NCBI GenBank assembly: GCA_023410645.1
Contig: JAEYPQ010000007.1
Coordinates: forward strand, 70,998-134,997
Direction of reading: 5' to 3'
Origin: Bacillota bacterium
Lineage (GTDB): Bacteria; Bacillota; Clostridia; TANB77; CAG-465
DNA length: 64,000 nt
Shown here: positions 1 to 8,200 of the stretch, piece by piece
Position numbering within the stretch: the first letter of the stretch is position 1
How the letters are laid out: each line of letters starts with the position of its first letter
Made by a program: the position numbers and the translations under genes
The notes under the pieces: model-generated
Seen by the model: the letters and a program-made list of their open reading frames with translations, nothing else
Database searches by the model: none
Told to the model about the DNA's origin: nothing

Positions 1-473
1 TCTTCTTTTACTAATTCAACATCTCTTCCACAATCAGGGCACTTACCATTTACAAGTTGTGTATCTGTCCAAAATGTCTCACAAGGTGTACAGTATTTTC
101 CTTCATAAGAATCAAGATATATATCACCATTATTGTATAGTGTCTCAAATATTTTTGATACACATTTCTTATGTTCTTCATCTGTTGTTCTTATATATTT
201 ATCATAAGATATACCAAGTTGTTTCCAAAGATCTTTGGTATCTTTAACTATTTCATCAACATACTCTTTTGGAGTAACTCCTTTTTCAGCTGCTTTTCTT
301 TCTATCTTTTGTCCATGTTCATCTGTTCCCGTTAAAAAGAAAACATCATAGCCTCTAAGTCTTTTATATCTAGCTATCGCATCAGCAATAACTGTACAAT
401 AGCAATGTCCTACGTGAAAATTACCACTTGGATAATATATTGGTGTTGTCAAATAATATTTCTTTTTTTCCAT
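1..473 (-). CDS. metG: Methionyl-tRNA synthetase, N-terminal part (cut by window edge)
   Basis: Charges tRNA-Met with methionine in the cytoplasm. Only the first ~157 codons are in the window; the rest lies beyond position 1. The start ATG (471-473) has a GGAG-type ribosome site just upstream. The class I signature HVGH lies near residue 20, followed by the family segment FLTGTDEHGQKIE. A zinc-knuckle pair (CTPC and CPDC) is visible around residues 125-150, which marks the zinc-containing MetG type. It belongs to the chromosomal block left of the mobile region. Very confident from motifs. Confidence 0.95.
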   Translation of the reverse strand, partial: MEKKKYYLTTPIYYPSGNFHVGHCYCTVIADAIARYKRLRGYDVFFLTGTDEHGQKIERKAAEKGVTPKEYVDEIVKDTKDLWKQLGISYDKYIRTTDEEHKKCVSKIFETLYNNGDIYLDSYEGKYCTPCETFWTDTQLVNGKCPDCGRDVELVKE

Positions 474-486
474 AAGATTCACTCTC

Positions 487-891
487 CTATTCTATATTTT
501 GTTTTACCACTGCCATAGCAACGGCATTTTCATTTATATGAGATATACTAACATCAATCTCAATGTTATATTTTTTACATACTTCTATTATTTCCAAATT
601 TAGGATATTTACTCTTGGTCTTTTCTTCAAATCTTCAACATTTTCAATTTCAACATCCAAAAAATTCATATTTACTTTATTTTCAGTAAGTATTTTTGAC
701 ATTGCTTTGTATATTGCTTCTTTAGCTGCAAATCTACCAGCATATCTTTGATATTTCATTTTTGATCTTACCATTTCTATATCGTTAATCTCATTTTCTG
801 TATATATATTTTCTTTAAATCCTTTTGTATTTTCTATTGCCTCTTCTATTCTATCTACTTCTATTATATCCGTGCCACAGTATATTTGCAT
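487..891 (-). CDS. acpS: Holo-[acyl-carrier-protein] synthase
   Basis: Transfers 4'-phosphopantetheine from CoA to the serine of apo-ACP, activating it for fatty-acid synthesis in the cytoplasm. At 134 aa it is the normal AcpS length. Visible motifs are the N-terminal GTDIIEVDRI, with the metal-binding Asp, and RFAAKEAIYKA near residue 55, with the catalytic/metal Glu. It sits 14 bp upstream of metG on the same strand, so the two could be co-transcribed. Housekeeping gene with no sign of damage. Confidence 0.95.
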   Translation of the reverse strand: MQIYCGTDIIEVDRIEEAIENTKGFKENIYTENEINDIEMVRSKMKYQRYAGRFAAKEAIYKAMSKILTENKVNMNFLDVEIENVEDLKKRPRVNILNLEIIEVCKKYNIEIDVSISHINENAVAMAVVKQNIE

Positions 892-909
892 CTTTTTCCT
901 TCTTTCTTG

Positions 910-2289
910 TTAATAAATTCTTTTTTCTAGTTTATGTTTTGTCCATCCCAAAATCAAATATCCAGGATAACTAACAATTGCTAAAATCATCATAGCAACA
1001 ATTATGGGTTCAATCCATGTTCCTTTTAATCCAAATAGTTGTGTTAAAAGTGACATACCTGAGAAAAATATTGTTACCATGTATGTTAACATTAATACTA
1101 TTTTTAATCTTGATTCTGCATTATCTCTTAGATTATCAGAATATTCTAAATATTCTTTATGTACCTCTTCAAATAGTTCTTTAAGCTTAAATGCATTTTG
1201 CCAATTTTCCCACATATCCATTCCATGTTCTGAATTTGTAATTTGGCCAAACCAGCTAAAATGGGTAAATTTAGTAAATCTATTATTTAAACCTTTAATT
1301 TTTGTTTTATCTTTTTTTAATAATTCTTGAGAAAAGTTCATAAGACTAATACGTTGATATAACGCAAGAAGTAACATATAAAAATACTTCTTTTCAAAGT
1401 TATATGGCATTCGTGTAATGTTATATTTCTCTTTATCAGATACAAAAACTACTCCACTTTCAAGTGAAAATCCAAATAAGGAATATTCCCACCTAGAATA
1501 AGTATTTTCATCTAACTTTTTACAGTCATTATTAAATAAAGCTGTACTTTTACTATTCATTACATATTGAAATTTGAAAAAATCATTTTTCATTTTTTCA
1601 AAATCCTTTTTATCTTCCCATGAATCAATACATACATATGAATATGTAAACATTTTATCGTAATATATTTTTTCAATATCATTTGTCTCAAATCCAGATA
1701 TAATTGATTTAATAAAAATAGATATATTTTCTATTTTATCTATTTTATTTGCCTTGATTCTTGACACTTTTTTATTATTTGGATTAGCTCTTGGAGCTAA
1801 GTTCCTAAAGCTATAATTAAAGTCTAATATTTTATCAAAATCTATTAGTTCATCTTGATCTTCAATTTGAGTTTTAATGTCTAAAAAACATATGCCTGAT
1901 TTAAAGCATATTAAATTTATATTACTAATATCAAATTGAATAGCACCATAACTTCTATCATTACTTATACTTCCATTTTTTATATTATCTAACTTATACT
2001 CAAATGTTGCACAAGATAATTTACTAATTGCAAGAGTCTTTTTAATTTCTCCCATTATTTTATAATTTTTTTCAGCTTGTTTATCCCAAAATAACGTAGG
2101 AAACAAAAATCTTCTCATATACGGAAGAAAGAAATCATACGATTCCTTATCATCATCATAATTGTGAATTTTTAAATTCCAATCTTTATTATTCTTTAAT
2201 ATAGAATTTACAAAATTCATATAGTCTTTTTCTTCTACTACAAAAGGATAAATAAAATGCGTGTATTGATATTTTGCTTTTAGTGCCAT
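910..2289 (-). CDS. CorA-like two-TM membrane protein
   Basis: 459 aa. A long soluble N-terminal domain is followed by two membrane segments near the C-terminus (about residues 397-420 and 426-448) and a short basic tail (WTKHKLEKRIY). This is the architecture of CorA-type and related divalent-cation channels, but the GMN signature of true CorA is absent, so transport is only inferred. The start chosen is the ATG at 2287-2289, preceded by AGGAAGTGGAAGGAC. A longer reading frame continues upstream only by running antisense through the tRNA-Pro and is rejected. Last chromosomal gene before the element array. Confidence 0.6.
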   Translation of the reverse strand: MALKAKYQYTHFIYPFVVEEKDYMNFVNSILKNNKDWNLKIHNYDDDKESYDFFLPYMRRFLFPTLFWDKQAEKNYKIMGEIKKTLAISKLSCATFEYKLDNIKNGSISNDRSYGAIQFDISNINLICFKSGICFLDIKTQIEDQDELIDFDKILDFNYSFRNLAPRANPNNKKVSRIKANKIDKIENISIFIKSIISGFETNDIEKIYYDKMFTYSYVCIDSWEDKKDFEKMKNDFFKFQYVMNSKSTALFNNDCKKLDENTYSRWEYSLFGFSLESGVVFVSDKEKYNITRMPYNFEKKYFYMLLLALYQRISLMNFSQELLKKDKTKIKGLNNRFTKFTHFSWFGQITNSEHGMDMWENWQNAFKLKELFEEVHKEYLEYSDNLRDNAESRLKIVLMLTYMVTIFFSGMSLLTQLFGLKGTWIEPIIVAMMILAIVSYPGYLILGWTKHKLEKRIY

Positions 2290-2422
2290 GTCCTTCCACT
2301 TCCTCTTCTGTCTATACACATATATATTATACTTTTTTGAATTTAAAGTCAATATTTTTACAAAAAATAGCATAAAACTATTGCTTTTTAAATAAATTAG
2401 TGTTATAATAAAATTCGAGTTT

Positions 2423-2498
2423 CGGGGTGTAGCGCAATTGGTAGCGCGCGTGGTTTGGGACCATGAGGTTGCAGGTTCAAGTCCTGTCACTCCGACCA
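2423..2498 (+). tRNA. tRNA-Pro (anticodon UGG)
   Basis: A 76-nt cloverleaf with encoded CCA. The acceptor stem CGGGGTG pairs with CACTCCG (one G-T wobble). The anticodon stem CGTGG/CCATG encloses loop TTTGGGA with anticodon TGG at 2456-2458, and the T-arm contains GGTTCAAGTCC. Its last 14-23 bases recur downstream, so it is the integration target of the element array. It remains intact because each integrated element restores the 3' end. Confidence 0.97.
2485..2498 (+). other. Attachment site att-1 (3' end of tRNA-Pro)
   Basis: TGTCACTCCGACCA is the tRNA 3' end and the left boundary of element 1. The same 14 bases recur at 17733-17746, 27761-27774 and 59747-59760. This is the pattern left by tyrosine-integrase insertion into a tRNA gene. 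Confidence 0.85.
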
Positions 2499-2502
2499 AT
2501 TT

Positions 2503-2530
2503 AAAGAGCTTTTAAATAGGCTCTTTTTTT
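2503..2530 (+). terminator. Rho-independent terminator after tRNA-Pro
   Basis: Stem AAAGAGC / GCTCTTT with a ~10-nt loop, ending in seven T, five bases after the tRNA CCA. It lies inside the left end of element 1, so the element supplies both the tRNA 3' end and its terminator. Confidence 0.8.
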
Positions 2531-2600
2531 GTATTTATGCTTGATATACACGTTTTTATCATTCTCTAATATTCAACAAAATCTATGAAAATTTTGTCTA

Positions 2601-2633
2601 TTGCAGTACTTTATTGCAGTACAATTGCAGTAC
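2601..2633 (+). repeat. Three direct repeats TTGCAGTAC (candidate integrase arm sites, element 1 left)
   Basis: TTGCAGTAC occurs at 2601, 2614 and 2625, about one helical turn apart. The same word recurs at the opposite end of element 1 (17665-17673, and inside the hairpin at 17608-17664). Placement at both ends of the element fits arm-type integrase binding sites. Function is inferred. Confidence 0.55.
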
Positions 2634-2706
2634 ACATATTATTAATAGCAATTGAAAAAATTATTATTTTTTGATATAATTTAAAAAAGAAAGGTGGTGA
2701 TATTTT

Positions 2707-2937
2707 ATGCCTAATCAACATGTTACAAAAAATAAAAATGGCGGTTGGAATGTTAAAGGTGAAGGTAATTCTAAAGCAACAAAAATTGTTCATACACAAA
2801 AAGAAGCTATTAACATTGCAAAAGAAATTGCAAAAAATCAAAAATCTGAAGTAGTTATTCATGGCTTAGATAATAAAATTCGCGATAAAGATAGCTATGG
2901 TAACGATCCTAACCCGCCTAAGGATAAAAAAAATTAA
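2707..2937 (+). CDS. DUF2188 small protein
   Basis: 76 aa, with the family layout visible: an N-terminal HVTKNKNGGWNVKGEGN strand pair, then TQKEAINIAKEIAKNQ, then VVIHG and a polar tail SYGNDPNPPKD. DUF2188 proteins are small and of unknown function, and are common in Firmicute mobile elements. A good ribosome site (GAAAGGTGGTG) precedes the ATG. It is the only gene between att-1 and the element 1 integrase, and it converges on the integrase across a shared terminator. Confidence 0.8.
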   Translation: MPNQHVTKNKNGGWNVKGEGNSKATKIVHTQKEAINIAKEIAKNQKSEVVIHGLDNKIRDKDSYGNDPNPPKDKKN

Positions 2938-2967
2938 TTTTGTTTATTTTCAAATTTATAATAAACA

Positions 2968-3010
2968 AAAAGAATATAAGTTGTAATTTTTATTAAACTT
3001 ATATTCTTTT
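2968..3010. terminator. Bidirectional terminator between DUF2188 gene and integrase
   Basis: A 15-bp perfect stem (AAAAGAATATAAGTT at 2968-2982, complement at 2996-3010) with A- and T-rich flanks on both sides. It overlaps the last codons of the converging integrase. Confidence 0.75.
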
Positions 3011-4147
3011 TAAATACTCTTCAACTTTTTTTAATTCATCTAATTTAAAACTGTTAAATACAGAAGTATATGTATTGAGTGTTATTTTGACATCCGTATG
3101 TCCCATTAATCTTTGAACAACAACAGGGCTCATTCCGGCTTCTATACATCTTGTCCCATACGTATGCCTTAGATAATGTGTGCTAACATCCTTACTTTTA
3201 GGCATCTGTAAATTAGTAGAGAATATTCTTTTTAAAACAGCATTAAGTGATGTACTAACAACATAATTTCCATTGCATAAGAACAATAAACCATCTTTAT
3301 TATATTTAGATATTTCAATCTGTTCTTCTAAAACCTTAACCATAGACTCTGGTATAGGAACTTCTCTTGCTCCATCTCTTCCCTTTGTCCTATATTTCAT
3401 AGAAACTAAAAACTTTTTATCTCTTGACAAGGTTTTATTTACATAGAGTATTTTCTTTTCTAGATCTATACAATCATTAGTTAAAGCTAACACTTCTCCT
3501 ATCCTTAACCCCATATACATTTGTATCAAAAAAGCATTTTTATATTTTTCTTTTTCAACACTAACAAAATTAAGATAATCAGTAAGAGCTTTTTGTTCCT
3601 CAATTGTAAGTGATCTAACATTTTTATTTTCATTATTACTTTTGGGTTTTATAACATCAATCATAGGATCTTTAACTATATAACCTTTTTTTATTGCCCT
3701 ACTAAATGCTTGGGTAAATTGAGAATATAATTGTTTAATATAGGAGTTACTTAAATCCTTATTGTCATTTAGGAAATTCTGTACATCTTCAGCTTTTATA
3801 GATTGTATTTTCATAGTTCCAAGTCTACTTTCTTTTATTTTCTTAATGGTCCAACCTATCCTTGCATACTGACCACCAGAAATCAAATTTAAGGCAAGTT
3901 TATCTTCTCTTGCATCTTCCATAACCTTAACTAATAAAATCGAGTTTTTCTCCACATATTGGAGCTCCTGAACATCACGTTGTAACTTTTTTATCTTTTT
4001 AATAGCTTCTTTCTCTGTTTTACCATATACAGTCTTTCTATTAAGCTTACCATCAGGTTTAAAACCTATAGTACACTGACCTACCCAATATCCTTTACTA
4101 TCATTATAATATACAGTTCCTTCTCCATTGCCCCTTACTTTTCCCAT
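2999..4147 (-). CDS. Tyrosine integrase of element 1
   Basis: 382 aa site-specific recombinase expected to catalyse insertion and excision at the tRNA-Pro 3' end. The N-terminus has the arm-binding AP2-like segment (GNGEGTVYYNDSKGYWVGQ), and the middle is a SAM-like core-binding domain. The catalytic domain shows Arg ~215 in GLRIGE, HYLRHTYGTR near 324, GH in LMGHTDV near 350 and nucleophile Tyr ~360 in TLNTYTSVF. It is homologous to the integrases at 20709-21914 and 31004-32176. It starts 9 bp after the upstream HTH gene on the same strand, so an xis-HTH-int operon is likely. Apparently intact. Confidence 0.95.
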   Translation of the reverse strand: MGKVRGNGEGTVYYNDSKGYWVGQCTIGFKPDGKLNRKTVYGKTEKEAIKKIKKLQRDVQELQYVEKNSILLVKVMEDAREDKLALNLISGGQYARIGWTIKKIKESRLGTMKIQSIKAEDVQNFLNDNKDLSNSYIKQLYSQFTQAFSRAIKKGYIVKDPMIDVIKPKSNNENKNVRSLTIEEQKALTDYLNFVSVEKEKYKNAFLIQMYMGLRIGEVLALTNDCIDLEKKILYVNKTLSRDKKFLVSMKYRTKGRDGAREVPIPESMVKVLEEQIEISKYNKDGLLFLCNGNYVVSTSLNAVLKRIFSTNLQMPKSKDVSTHYLRHTYGTRCIEAGMSPVVVQRLMGHTDVKITLNTYTSVFNSFKLDELKKVEEYLKRI

Positions 4148-4156
4148 TACTTCCTC

Positions 4157-4840
4157 CTAAATATTGTCATACAAATTCTCAAAATCTAAATCTTTTAATC
4201 CACCTTTTATTGTTTTGTAACCTTTTGTTTTTGCTTCTAATAATTCAAATACAATTCTTTTATAACTAGATACTATACAGGTATCTATAAGCTCAATTAT
4301 GCTCTTACAAGAATACACATTTAACTTTTCATTTATCATCTCTACCAATTTTAAACTATTATCTAATGTTAAGCTTTCCTTCCTGTTTCTTTTATACTCA
4401 AGCCAACTTATATAAGCAGAATTTAAATCCTCATTATCAAAATATCTTGTATTGTATTCTTTTGTAAAATATTTATTAATTCCCTTGAGCTTTTCAGGGA
4501 TGTGGATATCCTCATTAACAAGCATCCCCCCTGGCTCTTTAACAGGATATCTTCCCTTACAAACTCTTATTATCCTAATTACTTCTTTATTGTTAGAGTT
4601 CTTACTAATAAACTTAGATTCAATAAATCCTTTTGAAACTAAGTCATTAACAATAACAGAAACCCTCTTTTTGGATAATCTAATAAAATTAGCAAAATAT
4701 TGATTTGTTGCATAGCAACCAGAGTCATTATCTAGCTTGTCTATTTCTGCTAATATAATTTTTTCTTGTAGAGATAATTCATCTGCTAACCAAATTTCAG
4801 CAGGTATCCATACTCCTTTAAAGTTAACAGAATGATTCAT
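4157..4840 (-). CDS. Helix-turn-helix replication-type protein
   Basis: 227 aa. The N-terminal ~90 residues (KGVWIPAEIWLADELSLQEK..., then a winged-helix pattern ending VNDLVSKGFIESKF) look like the HTH_36-type domain found in phage and plasmid replication initiators and organisers. The C-terminal half is helical and resembles DnaD-like regions only loosely. It lies between the excisionase-like gene and the integrase on the same strand. A role in replication of the excised element is inferred; a transcription regulator is the alternative. Confidence 0.55.
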   Translation of the reverse strand: MNHSVNFKGVWIPAEIWLADELSLQEKIILAEIDKLDNDSGCYATNQYFANFIRLSKKRVSVIVNDLVSKGFIESKFISKNSNNKEVIRIIRVCKGRYPVKEPGGMLVNEDIHIPEKLKGINKYFTKEYNTRYFDNEDLNSAYISWLEYKRNRKESLTLDNSLKLVEMINEKLNVYSCKSIIELIDTCIVSSYKRIVFELLEAKTKGYKTIKGGLKDLDFENLYDNI

Positions 4841-4850
4841 AACTACTCCT

Positions 4851-5102
4851 TTATTTTCTTAGCTCATCAACTCTTCTATCAAATTTCCAGAGTTGATATG
4901 CTAAATTATTGACTTTTTTCTCTTTACCAATGTTAATACTTGGAAAATCTTCTCTCCTAAAGATTTCATTTGCCTTATTAAGACCTATATGTAAGTCTTT
5001 TGCTATATCTTTAGTAGTTAAATTCTTTAAAGGATCATCTATATATCTACAGATTTCTTTTACTAATTGAGTCTTAATAGTGTCATCCATTTTATCAAAC
5101 AT
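4851..5102 (-). CDS. Excisionase-like DNA-binding protein of element 1
   Basis: 83 aa with a central helix-turn-helix (LTTKDIAKDLHIGLNKANE) and the closing pattern FPSINIGKEKKVNNLAYQLWK. Clear paralogues sit next to the other integrases (24427-24678 and 32176-32421), sharing LTVKDVAKDL, NEIFNR.DFPSVNIGK and AY.LWK. Position before the integrase and size fit a recombination directionality factor or element regulator; which of the two is not decidable here. Confidence 0.7.
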   Translation of the reverse strand: MFDKMDDTIKTQLVKEICRYIDDPLKNLTTKDIAKDLHIGLNKANEIFRREDFPSINIGKEKKVNNLAYQLWKFDRRVDELRK

Positions 5103-5209
5103 TCTGACTCCTCCTTTCCATAAACTTTAAATCTAACAGAGTCGTTGTAATGTTACCATATACTTTGTTTAATTCAAGTATTTGGAGCAAATTTTATTAT
5201 ATTCCTGTA

Positions 5210-5295
5210 GTCATATTATTTAGGGCACTAGTTGAGCATGACAACATCCCCCCAGACAAAGTCATTATTCTTGCTAATGTCCTAAATAATATGAC
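5210..5295. repeat. 15-bp perfect inverted repeat beside the rep genes
   Basis: GTCATATTATTTAGG (5210-5224) faces its exact complement (5281-5295) across a 56-nt spacer containing CCCCCC. It lies in the 317-bp gap (5103-5419) between the xis-like gene and the replication-protein gene. No coding frame here has a ribosome site, and nothing else was seen in the gap. Origin-proximal site or operator are both possible. Confidence 0.5.
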
Positions 5296-5419
5296 CACAG
5301 AAATCACAGCCTTATGCTTCTACTTAACAAAACGCAATATTAAAACATCCCCCCTGTACTATAAATATGGTATACTTTTGTATAGACTAGTATAGTCTTA
5401 TATACCCTAATCCAGAATA

Positions 5420-6436
5420 CTAAATGTCCTCAGAATACACGCCTTGAGACCACCCAGAGTTTTTTTGTTCTTCTTTTTTCTTTGGAACTTTTATACGCAC
5501 ATCATAGTTTAATAACTCAAATTCAATTTTTGATTTACAAAATAGTGCGAAATCCTGTGGAGTACCATCAATAAATTTATATGTTATAAATTCATTAAGC
5601 TGCTCCATATTATCAACGAAAGTCTTTAATATATAATTTTTATAATATGACTTTCTGTTTGGTATATCATAACCTTCAGGATCTGCAGCAATATCATTTA
5701 TCGCACTAACCTTTATTACATTTCTTATATTTCTAATTGCATTTAACCTATAATGTATATATAAAGATCTTGCATAATAAAAAGAGTTTTTGAACTTTCT
5801 AAATTTTGTACTAGAATATAACTCACTCGGAATTTGCACATATATCTTAATGTTTCTAAACAGATACATATAAAAATCTTTGCTAAGTTCTAATGAATAT
5901 GATCCAGCTTTAGCCCTATACTTTGATAAAATTTCTCCATCTACGTAGTTTGTATACTTTTCATCAGCATCAGTATTCTTTTTATTTAAATAAGTCACTT
6001 TAATTTTACATAGTATATCTAGTGATCTTATTAAATTAGATTTCAAATTACTAGATGAAGATACTCCTAAAAAACTAGCTAATTCTGTAAAAGAAATTAT
6101 TATATTTTTCTTTTTCTTATTTAACTTTCTCCACTCAATTAAAATAAAATCAAAGATCTTTAGAAATGTATCTGAACTTAAAAATCGAATATCATTTTTA
6201 CAAATCTTAGGAATAGTAATACAGATATATTTTTTAAAAAGGTCTTTCTTACCTACTAACTTAAAGTTAATAGGTAAGTCTGACTTTTCAATTTCAGTAT
6301 CTTCTAGTTCTTCAGTATAATCTTTATTTAAAGTGTTTCCTTCATTATTCCAGACCTCATATTGATATGAAATTTTAAGTAATCTAACAAAGGAAATTAA
6401 CATTTGATTTTCTGGTAAACAGAAATTATCTTTCAT
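5420..6436 (-). CDS. Plasmid-type replication initiator (Rep_3/RepB-like)
   Basis: 338 aa. The pattern of two winged-helix-like units (ELASFLGVSSSSNLKSNLIR..., later IPSELYSSTKFRKFKNSFYY with RSLYIHYRLN) is typical of Rep_3-superfamily initiators that bind iterons and start plasmid replication. The gene just upstream (6446-7132) is a shorter paralogue, and an inverted repeat lies just downstream. This suggests element 1 can replicate when excised. Family assignment rests on pattern, not on a unique motif. Confidence 0.55.
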   Translation of the reverse strand: MKDNFCLPENQMLISFVRLLKISYQYEVWNNEGNTLNKDYTEELEDTEIEKSDLPINFKLVGKKDLFKKYICITIPKICKNDIRFLSSDTFLKIFDFILIEWRKLNKKKKNIIISFTELASFLGVSSSSNLKSNLIRSLDILCKIKVTYLNKKNTDADEKYTNYVDGEILSKYRAKAGSYSLELSKDFYMYLFRNIKIYVQIPSELYSSTKFRKFKNSFYYARSLYIHYRLNAIRNIRNVIKVSAINDIAADPEGYDIPNRKSYYKNYILKTFVDNMEQLNEFITYKFIDGTPQDFALFCKSKIEFELLNYDVRIKVPKKKEEQKNSGWSQGVYSEDI

Positions 6437-6445
6437 GTTGTCACC

Positions 6446-7132
6446 TTAATTCATTAAATCAATATCAAAATTATTAGAATTGTAGTGCTCCTCTTTTTCT
6501 AAATAAAGAGAACGTAAATCTAGAAATTCATTTTCTTTTGATTCATTCATTTTATAAATCTCACTCGGAATATTTATAAATTTAATTTCATGCTTTTCTG
6601 ATATTTCAATAAACTCTTTATTGAGTTCCACTTCATAGCTAGAAAACGTAAGTTTTAAAAAGTTAATAATACCACCAGAAAATTTAATGTTATCATAAAG
6701 ATATTCTACTTTAATATTTGCAATTATTTCAAATACATTTAAAACCATACTCTTTAAATTTCCAGATATGTCTCGTCCCAAGAATTCAGAAACTTCCCCA
6801 ATATCAAACTCTATTGTTCCTTTAAGAGTTTCAGTTTCAAATGACTTAATTAGAATGAAATCTAACATCTTTACAATTAGATCTTCTCTGATTTTAAACA
6901 TATCATCTTCTTTTAGACAAGCAAAATAAATTTTAAAATCACTCACCTTTTTGTTTTCAATCATAACATTTGTTAGCTCATCATGACCATAACAAAATTC
7001 ATAGTCTTCACTATCATTTGGTAATATAGTAGAACATTCCACCATACTATGCTTTTCGTGTAGCATATCTATTATGCTATTTTCAATTTTTAATACAGGT
7101 AACTTATAACCTGTTTTTTCTAAAATTGCCAT
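6446..7132 (-). CDS. Second, shorter Rep-like paralogue
   Basis: 228 aa. Residues ~110-210 align with the larger protein at 5420-6436: EVSEFLGRDISGNLKSMVLN matches ELASFLGVSSSSNLKSNLIR, and FINIPSEIYK matches VQIPSELYS. The C-terminal DNA-binding half of the larger protein is missing. It ends 9 bp before the larger gene, so the two are probably co-translated. It may be a regulator or partner of the initiator, or a truncated duplicate. Confidence 0.5.
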   Translation of the reverse strand: MAILEKTGYKLPVLKIENSIIDMLHEKHSMVECSTILPNDSEDYEFCYGHDELTNVMIENKKVSDFKIYFACLKEDDMFKIREDLIVKMLDFILIKSFETETLKGTIEFDIGEVSEFLGRDISGNLKSMVLNVFEIIANIKVEYLYDNIKFSGGIINFLKLTFSSYEVELNKEFIEISEKHEIKFINIPSEIYKMNESKENEFLDLRSLYLEKEEHYNSNNFDIDLMN

Positions 7133-7304
7133 TGCAATTTCCCCCTTCTATATTGGCTCAAATTGGCCGTTAAAAATACGAATATCACATGTGATAAATT
7201 AATTTCAAGCATTAATCTTTATAAGAACAATACTTGTTGTATACAGTAATATTCTGGCATAGAATTTGATTTTTTTCAAGCTATATGTTAATATGTATTT
7301 AATC

Positions 7305-7336
7305 ACCACTAATGCATCTTTTTGTTAATTAGTGGT
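7305..7336. promoter_or_regulatory. Inverted repeat in the leader of the 7364 gene
   Basis: ACCACTAAT (7305-7313) and ATTAGTGGT (7328-7336) form a 9-bp perfect stem with a 14-nt loop, ending 27 bp before the ATG at 7364. It lies in the divergent intergenic region 7133-7363. Operator or RNA hairpin are both possible. Confidence 0.45.
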
Positions 7337-7363
7337 AATCAAAATTAAAAAGGAGTAATTTAT

Positions 7364-8200
7364 ATGAGCATGAAATTAGTGAAAAAAGATTTCGAAAAAG
7401 ATTTCAATATTTACAACTATTATAAAAGTAAAAGCAACAATATTTACTTTGATGGCTTTACAAATTGCATGTTTGGCCACTTTCTTTTAGATTATATAAA
7501 TGAAGATTTTAGTCAGATAATCTTTAAAGGAATTGTTTCTCTTGAAAACGAAGTTGAAGATTTAGCAAATTCACTAGTATATAAGAGCAATGATCCTAAG
7601 TTTCTAAACAATAAACTAAATAGTTTTCTTGAGAAAATAATTGATCCTTTTGAAATAACATTTAAATATTTAAACACCAATGAAAATCTAGAATTGGCTA
7701 ATTTAAAACCTTATCTCTTTATGTTGTTCACACAATTATATAATATAAAGAAGTCTTATTACTATAAGCTTAAAACTTTAACTACTATAGATGATAAATA
7801 CAAATCAAATGAACGAACTTTTAAAAAAATACTTAAATGTTTCAATTTGTATGAAACTTTTAAAAGAATATATAGCGATGCAATAAATATTTGCTTTAAT
7901 GATGACAATATGGAGTTGAAGAATAAGATAACAAAGGAACGTATAAAAGATTATTTAGAAAATTTATATACAAACCTTTTAAGTTTTGATAATCTATATA
8001 CAGTTTCAACTTGTAGAATAAATTCGGATGATATTAAACCTGATACTAACAATTCGTATAAAGACTTGGTTCAACATTTATCAAAAAAAATACTTATCCA
8101 AATGCCTATTATAGTCCTACTATTATACAAAGAGATAAATCATCTTTACATTTCGATTTTGCTAATAAAAAATATATTAATTACAATAATGTTGTTATGA
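7364..8200 (+). CDS. N-terminal ORF of a DUF6076-like/zinc-finger protein (0 frame)
   Basis: 278 aa, not recognised on its own. It starts at ATG with an AAGGAG site. At 8083-8090 it enters a run of eight A (codons TCA AAA AAA ATA). After this the frame becomes an atypical hydrophobic tail (LLLYKEINHLYISILLI...) that ends by overlapping the next ORF. In the -1 frame the protein continues sensibly (YPNAYYSPTIIQRDKSSL...) straight into the 8197-8862 ORF. The two ORFs are therefore probably one gene of about 500 codons, joined by -1 frameshifting at A AAA AAA or broken by loss of one A. Confidence 0.5.
   Translation: MSMKLVKKDFEKDFNIYNYYKSKSNNIYFDGFTNCMFGHFLLDYINEDFSQIIFKGIVSLENEVEDLANSLVYKSNDPKFLNNKLNSFLEKIIDPFEITFKYLNTNENLELANLKPYLFMLFTQLYNIKKSYYYKLKTLTTIDDKYKSNERTFKKILKCFNLYETFKRIYSDAINICFNDDNMELKNKITKERIKDYLENLYTNLLSFDNLYTVSTCRINSDDIKPDTNNSYKDLVQHLSKKILIQMPIIVLLLYKEINHLYISILLIKNILITIMLL

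Noticed and set aside
2290..2499. N-terminal extension of the CorA-like gene running antisense through tRNA-Pro
   Set aside because: The extension is simply the tRNA read backwards, a frequent false annotation; a good ribosome site supports the ATG at 2289.
2601..2633. CRISPR-like short repeats
   Set aside because: Only 9-bp words with 2-4-bp gaps and no spacers or cas genes; better explained as integrase arm sites.
2611..2862. Minus-strand frame opposite the DUF2188 gene
   Set aside because: It is the shadow of a convincing plus-strand gene and has no ribosome site.
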